39,693 bases of DNA from Candidatus Limnocylindrales bacterium (lineage in GTDB: Bacteria; Chloroflexota; Limnocylindria; Limnocylindrales; CSP1-4): NCBI GenBank assembly GCA_025450915.1, contig JANWLH010000057.1, forward strand, positions 1 to 39,693. The letters run 5' to 3'. Each line of letters opens with the position of its first letter. The stretch's first letter is position 1. Shown here in pieces: positions 32,570 through 39,693 of the stretch. The translations under genes and the position numbers were made by a program. Below the pieces are notes generated by a model. That model ran no database searches, had not been told where the DNA came from, and was given only the letters and a program-made list of their open reading frames with translations.

Positions 32570-32918
32570 TCCGGCAGTCCGTGACCGACCGGCTGTTCCG
32601 GACCGCCTCACCTCGAAGAGAAGCCCGGTTGTGGCAGGCGAATCCGCCTGCATGGTCAGCGTGAGCACAACCGAGACAATGAACGCCTGGGGTGGGCCGG
32701 CTTGATCCCCGTTGGGGGTGCATGAAGGTGACGCTCACGCTCAACGACGTGCCGGGATAACCGCGGGGCGCCCACCGAATCAGGTAGGCCGACCCTTGAC
32801 CATCGGCCCTACGCTCAGGGTGTCCGTGCACGCGGAACGAGTCGTCGCAGCCACGACAGCGCCGCCAAATGCCTGGAAGCGCGTCGAGGCACGGAGGACC
32901 GATCAGGTTCGGCCGGCC
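32570..32918. other. 349-bp convergent spacer with strong RNA-like structure
   Basis: This gap lies between the ends of two convergent genes and has no credible open frame. It contains nested inverted repeats: GCAGGCG/CGCCTGC (32634-32651) directly inside CGGTTGTG/CACAACCG (32626-32673). A 9-base complement is AGCGTGAGC at 32658 and GCTCACGCT at 32733. A bulged stem GTAGGCCGA/TCGGCCCTAC lies further right near 32786-32815. It could hold a bidirectional terminator or an unannotated RNA; no known riboswitch or RNA signature was recognised. Confidence 0.4.
32626..32673 (+). ncRNA. Candidate structured RNA or terminator element
   Basis: An outer 8-bp stem and an inner 7-bp stem with AATC loop stack without unpaired bases on the 5' side; 14 unpaired bases lie on the 3' side. 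This is more than a simple terminator needs. No promoter or T-tract is evident, so the type assignment is tentative. Confidence 0.3.
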
Positions 32919-34919
32919 TTAGCTCCGGCCGGCCGCCGCGATGGCCTCGATCGAGGCCGGGTTCTCGAGCGCCGACAGGTCCCCGGGATCGAGCCCGAGA
33001 TAGGCGGCGCGCGCGACCCGGCGCATCACCTTGCCGCTCCGGGTATGGGGCAGCGTGGGCACGCCAATGACCAGCTTCGGGCGGACCGGCTTGCCCAGGT
33101 CGTCGACCACTCGCTGGCTCACCTCGACGGCGATCGCCGGATCCCAGGCGACGCCGGGCCGGGGCACGCACAGGACCACGATCGCCTCGCCCTTGACCGG
33201 GTCAGGGACGCCGATGGCCGCCGCCGCCATGACCGCCGGATGGGCCACCGCGCAGGCCTCGACCTCGGCCGGACCGACCCGCTTGCCGGCCACCTTGAGC
33301 GTGTCGTCCGAGCGGCCGTGGATGTACCAGAACCCGTCGTCGTCGGTCGCCGCCCAGTCGCCGTGGATCCACATGCCGGGCTGGCGCCGCCAGTACGCCT
33401 CCAGGTACAGCTCGTCGTCCGGCTCGTTCCAGAAGCCCCGGGTCATCCCAGGCCAGGGCTGGCGGATCGCCAGCTCGCCCACGGCGCCACGCACCGACGC
33501 CCCGTTCGAATCGACGATGTCGGCGGCCATCCCGACGCACGGTCCATTGAACGACGTCGCCCGAATCGGCCGGAGGAGGTTGCAGCCGACGATCCCGCCG
33601 CTGACCTCGGTCCCGCCGCTGTAGTTGACGATCGGCAGCCGGCCCTCGCCGACGACCGAGGAGAGCCACTGCCATGGATCGGGGTTCCACGGTTCCCCAG
33701 TCGAGCCGAGTACCCGGAGGCTCGAGCGATCGTGGGCCAGGACCGGCTCGTCGCCGTGGACCCGCAGCGCACGGATCAGGGTTGGGCTTACGCCCATGTG
33801 GCTGATCCGGTGGCTGGCCACGAGCGCCCACAGGCGACCCGGGTCGGGCCAGTCGGGAGCGCCCTCGTAGATGACGAGCCGGGCGCCAAGGAGCAGGGCT
33901 CCGCTGATCGCCCAGGGACCCATCATCCAGCCGAGGTCAGTGAACCAGCACAGGGCGTCGCCGGCGCGCAGGTCGAAGGTGTGGGCGAGGTCCTGCGCCG
34001 CCTTGATCGGGAAGCCGCCGTGCACGTGGACGGTGCCCTTCGGCCGGCCGGTCGTGCCCGAGGTGTAGATGACCATGTACGGCTGCTCGGGGTCGGTGGG
34101 CGTCACGGCGTCAACCACCACGTCCGGAGCGCCGGCCCCGGCAGGACCATCCGGGGCCTCCCAGGGGAGGTCGCGCTGACCATCGAGCTCGATCGGCGTG
34201 CCCGGCAGGCGTCGGACGACGATCACCCGCTGGACGGTCGGCGCCAGCGCGAGGGCCGCATCGGCGACCTCCTTGAGCGGGATCACCGCACCACGGCGCA
34301 GGAACCCGTCGGCGGTGATCAGGTGGGTCGCGCTGAACGCCTCGAGCCGGGCGGCGACGGCCGGCGCGGCGTAGCCGCTGAAGATCGGGGTGAAGATCGC
34401 TCCGAGGCGACCGAGCGAGAGGACGGCGATGACCGTCTCGGCGAGCATCGGCAGGAAGATGCCGACCCGGCTGCCGCGGCCGATCCCTGTCGCCGCGAGT
34501 CGCCGTGCGGCCAGGCGTGCCGCTCGATCGAGCTCGGCCCACGTGTACCGGCGGACCTCGCCGTCCTCGCCCTCCCAGGCGAGCGCCTGCTCATCGGGAC
34601 GCAGCCGCGCCCAGGGCTCCGTCGAGGCGACGGCGTGGTTGAACAAGCCACCACCCCACCATGTCGCCCGCGCCGGTCCCCCGGCGAGGTCGAGGATCGT
34701 CGTCGGCCGCCGCTGCCAGGCGATCCCGATGTCATCGGCGGCCACGGACCAGAACCAGGCCGGATCGCCGGCCGCCCGAGCCTGGAGGTCGTCGAGGTCG
34801 GCAGCACCCGACGCGCGAATGAACTCCGCCAGCCGGGCCTCCGCGAGCTGCCCGGGCCCGGGCCGCCAGGCGGCCTCGGCGGATTCGCGCGCGAATGCGG
34901 CTTGTCTCGACGTGCTCAT
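32919..34919 (-). CDS. Acetyl-CoA synthetase-like acyl-CoA ligase
   Basis: The 666-residue enzyme of the ANL superfamily has the ACS N-terminal region, the AMP-binding core YTSGTTGRPKG, WFTDLGWMMG, the motif YSGGTEVSGG, YIHGRSDDTLKVAGKR, and the catalytic Lys630 in SGKVMRR. It would activate acetate or another short acid with ATP and CoA. Differences from true Acs around the acyl pocket are likely but cannot be judged by eye. ATG 34919 overlaps the cytochrome stop as ATGA and follows AAGGAG. It is the last gene of the CopC-CopD/cytochrome/ligase operon. Confidence 0.92.
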   Translation of the reverse strand: MSTSRQAAFARESAEAAWRPGPGQLAEARLAEFIRASGAADLDDLQARAAGDPAWFWSVAADDIGIAWQRRPTTILDLAGGPARATWWGGGLFNHAVASTEPWARLRPDEQALAWEGEDGEVRRYTWAELDRAARLAARRLAATGIGRGSRVGIFLPMLAETVIAVLSLGRLGAIFTPIFSGYAAPAVAARLEAFSATHLITADGFLRRGAVIPLKEVADAALALAPTVQRVIVVRRLPGTPIELDGQRDLPWEAPDGPAGAGAPDVVVDAVTPTDPEQPYMVIYTSGTTGRPKGTVHVHGGFPIKAAQDLAHTFDLRAGDALCWFTDLGWMMGPWAISGALLLGARLVIYEGAPDWPDPGRLWALVASHRISHMGVSPTLIRALRVHGDEPVLAHDRSSLRVLGSTGEPWNPDPWQWLSSVVGEGRLPIVNYSGGTEVSGGIVGCNLLRPIRATSFNGPCVGMAADIVDSNGASVRGAVGELAIRQPWPGMTRGFWNEPDDELYLEAYWRRQPGMWIHGDWAATDDDGFWYIHGRSDDTLKVAGKRVGPAEVEACAVAHPAVMAAAAIGVPDPVKGEAIVVLCVPRPGVAWDPAIAVEVSQRVVDDLGKPVRPKLVIGVPTLPHTRSGKVMRRVARAAYLGLDPGDLSALENPASIEAIAAAGRS

Positions 34920-35542
34920 CGACTCCTTCCCGCTCCGGGTCGGGACCGGCCCCGGCGTATTCCTGCCACATACCAGCCGAGCAGGAGGACTGTCGCACCA
35001 CCGGCGAGGCCGAATCCCGCCGTTGCCGCCGGCACGACGTTCGGTGACGGCCCCTGGCCGTTGATCCCGCGCAGGAAGTTGACCAGGTCCCAACGCTGGG
35101 CGTCGGTCAGGCTCGCACCATACCCCGGCATGCCGCCGGGCAGCCCGTCGCGGAGCATGACGTAGAGGTCGGAATCGCTGTGGCTGACGAGGAGGCCCGA
35201 GATGAGCGAGCCCGGCGGTACCTCGGTCGTCCCGGCGGCAGGTCCGTCGCCCCGGTATTCGGCGCCGTGGCAGCGGGCGCAGGTCGCGTCGTAGGTCACG
35301 GCCCCGGCGTCGACCGACGCGACCGTGTCCGGGTTCGGGTTGACGTAGGTGATCGGCGGGGCGCTGTTGTTGACGATGCCGCCGATCGTGAGCACGAGGC
35401 CCGAGATCAGGGCGACGCCGGCAAAGGCGCGGGCGCGGCCGAAGCCAGCCGCCAGGCCGGGTGCCGAGCCGGGTGCCGGCAGCCAGCGATACGCGAGGAG
35501 GCCAAGGGCGAGCGCCGCGAGGAGCAGCCCGAGGCCAAGCAC
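34916..35542 (-). CDS. Membrane-anchored c-type cytochrome
   Basis: The protein has two N-terminal membrane helices, a heme c site CARCH (Cys88, Cys91, His92), a likely axial Met138 in GGMPGYG, and a C-terminal membrane helix at about 165-188. It carries electrons on the outer face of the membrane. I give GTG 35542 (208 residues), but there is no ribosome site there. A CTG at 35566 would overlap the upstream TGA as CTGA, has GGGAG 7 nt before it, and would add eight hydrophobic residues; that may be the true start. Confidence 0.87.
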   Translation of the reverse strand: MLGLGLLLAALALGLLAYRWLPAPGSAPGLAAGFGRARAFAGVALISGLVLTIGGIVNNSAPPITYVNPNPDTVASVDAGAVTYDATCARCHGAEYRGDGPAAGTTEVPPGSLISGLLVSHSDSDLYVMLRDGLPGGMPGYGASLTDAQRWDLVNFLRGINGQGPSPNVVPAATAGFGLAGGATVLLLGWYVAGIRRGRSRPGAGRSR

Positions 35543-35562
35543 GAGCTGGACCGACAGCCCGG

Positions 35563-37521
35563 TCAGCGCGGTGCTCCCGTTACCAGGATCGCGACGCCCA
35601 GGACGGCACCAACCAGGCTGCCGCCCAGGACAGCCACCCGGCTCGTCGCGGGCAAGGTCCTCGGCAGCGACCGCCCGGCGAGGCTGAGGCCGGCGCCGAT
35701 CAGGCTGCCCAGCAGGAGCAGGATCGCGACGACCACCAGGGGATCGATCGGGGGCGTTTGCCGGCCCGCACTGATTCCTTCCTCATCGAGCGCGAACGAG
35801 AAGGCCCCAACGCTGCCCGGGGTCCCGCCGAGCCCCGTCTCGACGATCGTGGCCGTCCAGCGACTGCCGGCGGGCAGCCGGTCCACGTCCGCCGCCAGCG
35901 TCCGGCCCGTCGCGTCGGTCGGGTCCACCTGGAGGGGCAGCGAGGCCGGGGCGCCGCCCGGCTGGTCGAGCCGGACGAGATCGAGGCTGAAGGCCATCCC
36001 CGAGGCGGCCCTGGCCGGCAGCTCGACGAGGTAGCGGTTCGGCCCCGGCCGGCCCGGCTCGATCGCCAGGCCGATCCCATTCGTTGCGGCCAGGGTCGCA
36101 TCGGACGGCGAGATCGCGACAGGCCGGTCGGTGCCGGTTGGGGAGCCGCTGGTCAGGTTGGCGGCGACGACCACGACGAGGATCCCGAGGCACGTCTCGA
36201 GCAGCAGCCGCTTCGAGAGCCCGCCGAGCCACGGCCGGTCGCGGCCGCCATCGAGGTAATTGAGCGCTCCGACGCCAACGGCGAGGACGAAGAAGACGAC
36301 CTTGATCGCCAGGTTCGCGTCGTACGCCGATCGGATCGCCGTGAAGTCGCCGATCTCGATCCAGGCGGCGTAGACGCCGGTCGCGCTGATCAGGGCAATC
36401 GACACGAGGGCAAGCGCGGAGAACCGGCGCACGAGGTCGCCCAGGACGGCCGGCGCGAGGCGCGTCCGCCCGCCGAAGTCGGTCAGCGCACCGAGCGCGA
36501 CCAGGCCGGCGAGCCAGATGCTGGCCGCGCCGACGTGGACGATGTCGACGGCCACGGGCAGCGGGCTGCTGAACGCGGCGGCATGCCCGCCGGCCGCGAT
36601 CAGGCCGATCTCCGCGGAGGCGGCCAGGCCGCCGGCGAGGAGCGCCTGCGCGGGCCGGCCGCGGCGCGCAAGGACGAGGACCACGAGACCCGCCAGCAAT
36701 CCGAGCACGAGCCGCGCGGAGAGGAGGACCCCGGCCCGGCTGCCCGTCGCATAGGTGAGGTAGTCGGGCGCGGTGGTCGTCGCGCCGGTCGCCCCGACCA
36801 CGATCAGGACCAGACAGCCGGCGGCTGCCGCGATCAACCCGACTGCCGCGCCATAGGCACTGCCGCGAGGAACGCGCCCGAGGCCCGGGATCAGGACCAG
36901 CAGGGCGAGGACCGCCAGGCCGAACGCCACCATGACGCCGCCGTAGGCGGCGGCCTTGCCCTGGATCTCGGCGGCGGCGTGGGCGCTGTCGTGGCCGGGA
37001 TGGAGGGAACCGCTCGCGTCCACGCTCTGGGTCGTCCCCGAGAGGCTGACCGAGCCCACGCCGAAGACGAAGAACCCGGTCGTATCGTGGCCGTCGGCCG
37101 CCGATGATGCGTGCCAGGTCACCATGTACGAGCCCGCCGGCAGCGGAGCAGCGAGGTCCACGCTGAGGACATCCGGGTCGGTCAGGTCCGGCGCGCCGGC
37201 CGCGGACAAGATCACCGCGCCGGACCCGTCGCTCAGGTCCAGCGCTGAATACCGTGCCTCGATCGGTTCGCTGAAGACGAGCGAGATCTGGGTCGGTCCG
37301 ACCGGCAGGATCGAGCCGGCCGCCGGCAGGCTCAGGAGGAGCTCCGAGTGGCCATCGACCCGCGCGGCGGTGCTCGCCAGGAGCACCGGCATTGACAGGA
37401 AGGTGGCCCACGCCGCGATCAGGACCAGAGCCAGCCGGCGAGCGGTGCGCGCCGGCGCGCCATGGGCTCCGCGCCGTCGGCTCCTCGCCGCAATCGGGCC
37501 GTCGATCAGCGGGCGAGCCAT
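35563..37521 (-). CDS. CopC-CopD fusion copper transport/resistance protein, copy 2
   Basis: The 652-residue protein has a basic N terminus and signal helix ending at ARVDGH, a CopC domain (mature His in DGHSELLLSLPAAGS, second site ADGHDTTGFFVFGVG), and a CopD membrane domain of about eight helices. A soluble C-terminal part of about 150 residues and a final membrane helix with basic tail follow. It is the head of an operon with a c-type cytochrome and an acyl-CoA ligase. ATG 37521 is chosen because TATGAT lies 7 nt upstream; ATG 37533 is an alternative without any signal. Confidence 0.87.
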   Translation of the reverse strand: MARPLIDGPIAARSRRRGAHGAPARTARRLALVLIAAWATFLSMPVLLASTAARVDGHSELLLSLPAAGSILPVGPTQISLVFSEPIEARYSALDLSDGSGAVILSAAGAPDLTDPDVLSVDLAAPLPAGSYMVTWHASSAADGHDTTGFFVFGVGSVSLSGTTQSVDASGSLHPGHDSAHAAAEIQGKAAAYGGVMVAFGLAVLALLVLIPGLGRVPRGSAYGAAVGLIAAAAGCLVLIVVGATGATTTAPDYLTYATGSRAGVLLSARLVLGLLAGLVVLVLARRGRPAQALLAGGLAASAEIGLIAAGGHAAAFSSPLPVAVDIVHVGAASIWLAGLVALGALTDFGGRTRLAPAVLGDLVRRFSALALVSIALISATGVYAAWIEIGDFTAIRSAYDANLAIKVVFFVLAVGVGALNYLDGGRDRPWLGGLSKRLLLETCLGILVVVVAANLTSGSPTGTDRPVAISPSDATLAATNGIGLAIEPGRPGPNRYLVELPARAASGMAFSLDLVRLDQPGGAPASLPLQVDPTDATGRTLAADVDRLPAGSRWTATIVETGLGGTPGSVGAFSFALDEEGISAGRQTPPIDPLVVVAILLLLGSLIGAGLSLAGRSLPRTLPATSRVAVLGGSLVGAVLGVAILVTGAPR

Positions 37522-37528
37522 CGCCGCG

Positions 37529-37534
37529 ATCATA
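37529..37534 (-). promoter_or_regulatory. Leaderless-type -10 box of the second CopC-CopD operon
   Basis: TATGAT, close to the ideal -10, lies on the minus strand 7 nt before ATG 37521. It is back-to-back with the phosphatase promoter in a 64-bp spacer. Confidence 0.5.
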
Positions 37535-37571
37535 CGGCCGAGCCCCGGGCGCGGGCCGGGCGACGCCACGG

Positions 37572-37577
37572 TACGAT
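37572..37577 (+). promoter_or_regulatory. Leaderless-type -10 box of the phosphatase/DUF3090/SCO1664 operon
   Basis: TACGAT lies 8 nt before GTG 37586, and no ribosome site intervenes. It matches the box before the response regulator at 21722 in both sequence and spacing. Confidence 0.5.
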
Positions 37578-37585
37578 CTGGCCCC

Positions 37586-38263
37586 GTGACCACCGTCCTC
37601 CTCGTTCGCCATGGCCTGACCGCCCTCACCGGGCCGACCCTCGTCGGCTGGACGCCGGGGATCCACCTCGATGACCGGGGTCGGAAGCAGGCCGAGGCGC
37701 TTGCCGCCCGTCTCCGCCCGGTCGCCCTGGCGGCCATCGTCAGCTCGCCGCTCGAACGCTGCGTCGACACGGCCGACGCGCTGGCGGCCGGACGGGAACC
37801 GGCGCCCGCTCGCGAGGTCGACGACCGCATCGGCGAGGTGGGCTACGGCGAGTGGACGGGCCGCGAGATCAAGGTCCTCGCAAAAGACCCCCTCTGGGCG
37901 ATCGTCCAGGCCCACCCATCGGCCGTGACCTTTCCCGGTGGCGAAGCGCTCCGCGAAACGCAGGCGCGCGCTGTCGCGGCCGTTCGCGATTGGAACGAGC
38001 GGCTCGGACCGGAGGCAACCTACGCGCTCGTCAGTCACGCCGACGTGATCAAGGCGATCCTGGCCGACGCCCTGGGCCTCCACCTGGACCAGTTCCAGCG
38101 AATTGTCGTCGGCCCGGCCAGCCTCAGCGTCATCCGCTACACGAAGCTCCGACCGTTCGTCCTGCGGGTCAACGACCAGGGCGGCGATCCGGTCGACCTC
38201 ATCGCCACGAAGAAGAAGACAGGCAGGCGGCGCAGGCCGGCCGGTACCGAGGCATCTGCATGA
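37586..38263 (+). CDS. Histidine phosphatase-family protein (MSMEG_4193-like)
   Basis: The 225-residue enzyme has the phosphoglycerate-mutase-like core. RHG gives catalytic His9, SSPLERCVDTA and GEVGYGEWTG contribute the pocket, and VSHADVIKAIL carries the second His. A basic tail of about 20 residues ends the protein. It dephosphorylates a small metabolite of unknown identity. In Actinobacteria and some Chloroflexota this gene is typically followed by DUF3090 and SCO1664 family genes, as here. Its stop overlaps the DUF3090 start as ATGA. Confidence 0.93.
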   Translation: MTTVLLVRHGLTALTGPTLVGWTPGIHLDDRGRKQAEALAARLRPVALAAIVSSPLERCVDTADALAAGREPAPAREVDDRIGEVGYGEWTGREIKVLAKDPLWAIVQAHPSAVTFPGGEALRETQARAVAAVRDWNERLGPEATYALVSHADVIKAILADALGLHLDQFQRIVVGPASLSVIRYTKLRPFVLRVNDQGGDPVDLIATKKKTGRRRRPAGTEASA

Positions 38264-38835
38264 CCCGACGGATCTCCACCTTCGACTCTCCCGACCGGTT
38301 CGTCGCCGGAACGGTCGGCGAACCTGGCCACCGCGCATTCTTCCTCCAGGCCCGGCAGGGCGGTGCGATCGTCAGCGTGGCGGCCGAGAAGACGCAGGTC
38401 GCCGTCCTGGCCGCCAACCTGGCCGCCCTTCTCGACACCCTCGCCGAGCGCGGCGTGGAAGGGATTCCGGCCGACGCCGGCGACCGGCCGATCGACGATC
38501 AGCCGCTGGGCGAACCGCTCGTCGAGGCATTCCGGGTCGGGGCGATGACGATCGGCTGGGACAGTGCCCGGCAGGTCGTCGTGATCCAGGCGGCCGCGCT
38601 CACCGACGACGACGATGCCGATGACGCCTCGGTCCTTGACGCAGTCCTGGCCGACGACGACGCCGACGACGGCCCCGACCTCATGCGCGTCCGCCTCACC
38701 CCGACCGAGATCCGGGCGTTCGTCGCCCAGGCCGCGCGGGTGATCGCCGGTGGGCGACCCCTCTGCCCGCGCTGCGGCCAGCCGCTCGATCCGCAGGGCC
38801 ACATCTGCACCCGCCCGACCGCCTACCTGAACTGA
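38260..38835 (+). CDS. DUF3090-family protein with C-terminal zinc ribbon
   Basis: The 191-residue protein begins with FDSPDRFVAGTVGEPGHRAFFLQA, the start of the DUF3090 family, and ends in a zinc ribbon CPRCGQPLDPQGHIC. An acidic stretch of Asp and Ala residues at about 115-140 looks like a flexible insertion. No enzymatic activity is known for the family. Its fixed position between the phosphatase and SCO1664 genes suggests that the three proteins work together. Confidence 0.92.
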   Translation: MTRRISTFDSPDRFVAGTVGEPGHRAFFLQARQGGAIVSVAAEKTQVAVLAANLAALLDTLAERGVEGIPADAGDRPIDDQPLGEPLVEAFRVGAMTIGWDSARQVVVIQAAALTDDDDADDASVLDAVLADDDADDGPDLMRVRLTPTEIRAFVAQAARVIAGGRPLCPRCGQPLDPQGHICTRPTAYLN

Positions 38836-38840
38836 CCGGG

Positions 38841-39686
38841 ATGAGCCTGCCGGGCTTGGCCGGGCTCGATCGTGCCCGGGCCGCTGGTCTGCTTCGACGC
38901 GGCGAGCTCGACGTCCAGGGCCGGCTCGAGGTCTCCTCGAACTCCGCGCTCTATTGCCTGCTGCGCCTGGGCTCGGGCTCGGGCTCGGTCGAGGTTCCCG
39001 CGATCTACAAGCCGGTGCGCTTCGAGCGGCCCCTGTGGGACTTCCCGGACGAGACCCTGGCCCGGCGAGAGGTGGCGGCCGCCCTCGTCTCGGACGCGAC
39101 CGGCTGGGGAATCGTGCCCCCGACGATCCTGCGCGACGGACCGTTCGGGCCGGGGATGGTCCAGCTGTGGATCGAGACCGATCCGGCCGTCCACTCGTGG
39201 GACCTCGTCCGGACGTCGGATCAACGCCTCCGGCCGATGGCCATCTTCGACGCCGTCGTCAACAACACGGATCGCAAGGGCGGCCACATCCTGCCGGCCT
39301 GCCTCGATCCCGCGGCTGGCGCCGGCCCGGCGCTCGAGGAGTCGCCCGAGGAGCTCGTTCGCGCCGAGATCGGCGATGAGCCCGTCGACCACGCCGGCCG
39401 CCGGCTCCACCTGTACGGCGTGGATCACGGCGTGTGCTTCTCCGACGAGCCGAAGCTGCGCACCGTCCTGTGGGCCTGGCGCGGCACGCGCCTGCACGCC
39501 GACGAGCTGGCGGTCCTGGTCGCGCTTCGGACTGCGCTCGGTGGGCAGCTCGGCCGGAAGCTGGGCGGCCTGCTCGAACCGGTCGAGGTACGCGCCACCC
39601 GCGAGCGCCTCGACGCACTGATCGTGAGCGGCCGCTTTCCGCTGCCCGATCCGGAGCGGCCGGCGATCCCCTGGCCACCGTACTGA
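38841..39686 (+). CDS. SCO1664-family protein (kinase-like fold)
   Basis: The 281-residue protein carries the family blocks YKPVRFERPLWDFP with Lys57, FDAVVNNTDRKGGH, which resembles a kinase catalytic loop, and GVDHGVCF, which resembles a metal-binding DFG motif. The pattern is that of phosphatidylinositol-kinase-like or HipA-like small-molecule kinases, but no substrate is known. A poly-GSGSGS stretch near residue 44 is a local repeat. It starts 5 bp after the DUF3090 stop and ends seven bases before the window edge. In Actinobacteria the mycothiol ligase gene mshC often follows; that region is not in view. Confidence 0.92.
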   Translation: MSLPGLAGLDRARAAGLLRRGELDVQGRLEVSSNSALYCLLRLGSGSGSVEVPAIYKPVRFERPLWDFPDETLARREVAAALVSDATGWGIVPPTILRDGPFGPGMVQLWIETDPAVHSWDLVRTSDQRLRPMAIFDAVVNNTDRKGGHILPACLDPAAGAGPALEESPEELVRAEIGDEPVDHAGRRLHLYGVDHGVCFSDEPKLRTVLWAWRGTRLHADELAVLVALRTALGGQLGRKLGGLLEPVEVRATRERLDALIVSGRFPLPDPERPAIPWPPY

Positions 39687-39693
39687 CCACGGA

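Noticed and set aside
32570-32918. tRNA, tmRNA, SRP RNA or a known riboswitch
   Set aside because: No T-loop consensus, SRP tip, tmRNA ends or known aptamer core was found by eye.
32712-35165. 817-codon open frame on the + strand
   Set aside because: Antisense to the acyl-CoA ligase and cytochrome, with low-complexity Arg/Pro/Asp-rich translation. It is an artefact of high GC.
35783-38338. 851-codon open frame on the minus strand
   Set aside because: It runs out of frame through the CopC-CopD gene and antisense to the phosphatase; the translation is Arg-rich with no motif.
38600-38675. Asp-codon repeat
   Set aside because: It lies in frame in DUF3090 and makes an acidic flexible insert; not a mobile or regulatory repeat.
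38961-38988. Tandem GGCTCG repeat
   Set aside because: It encodes Gly-Ser repeats inside the SCO1664 gene; short and in frame, so a coding feature.
1-39693. CRISPR array, transposons, prophage or integration sites
   Set aside because: No regularly spaced repeats, transposase, integrase or tRNA-flanking duplications were seen.

Overview
The window is about 39.7 kb of very GC-rich DNA, with strongly G/C-biased third codon positions and short intergenic gaps. No rRNA, tRNA, CRISPR array, transposase or phage gene was seen. The gene set suggests a soil or freshwater bacterium of the Chloroflexota (Limnocylindria/Ellin6529-like), with Actinobacteriota as the alternative. Pointers are the histidine phosphatase/DUF3090/SCO1664 trio, an F420-dependent-oxidoreductase-like protein, two CopC-CopD fusions, and many genes preceded by a TANNNT box 6-8 nt before the start codon, as expected for leaderless mRNAs. 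The assignment is inference; no marker gene is present.

Region 1 (1-8216, + strand) is a catabolic operon: the C-terminal part of an APC permease, an SDR dehydrogenase, a stand-alone lipoyl carrier, an FGGY sugar kinase, two tandem fold-III PLP enzymes of the D-threonine aldolase/D-serine dehydratase family, a RuBisCO-like protein (RLP), a metal-dependent cyclase-family hydrolase and a PPOX flavin-type protein. Six of the genes from kinase to PPOX overlap or nearly touch. The RLP lacks several residues needed for carboxylation, and both PLP enzymes lack the usual C-terminal metal ligands. The cluster therefore probably degrades an unusual polyhydroxylated or amino compound by chemistry I cannot name. 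This is the best candidate here for an undescribed system.

Region 2 (8229-14445) is mixed: a small unknown protein and an L-fuconate dehydratase (- strand), MscL with an added zinc ribbon, a UBP-type zinc-finger protein, a divergent F420-type reductase/XRE-cupin regulator pair with palindromes between them, a short remnant of a second UBP gene, a DksA-like protein that has lost its zinc cysteines, a coiled-coil protein and an ArsA-type ATPase.

Region 3 (14446-21735) holds a gene-poor stretch, a MarR regulator followed by two half-ABC exporters that form an asymmetric heterodimer, a single-PAS protein, and a membrane-anchored sulfite-oxidase-family molybdoenzyme.

Region 4 (21736-30449, + strand) is an OmpR-type two-component system followed by membrane and exported proteins: a CopC-CopD copper protein, a lipoprotein, a branched-chain-type substrate-binding lipoprotein and a CPBP protease. 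It looks like an envelope and metal-handling block.

Region 5 (30492-39686) contains a GlcD-type FAD oxidase and an isochorismatase-family hydrolase (divergent), a structured 349-bp spacer, an operon of a second CopC-CopD protein, a membrane-anchored c-type cytochrome and an acetyl-CoA-synthetase-like ligase (- strand), and divergently the histidine phosphatase/DUF3090/SCO1664 trio.
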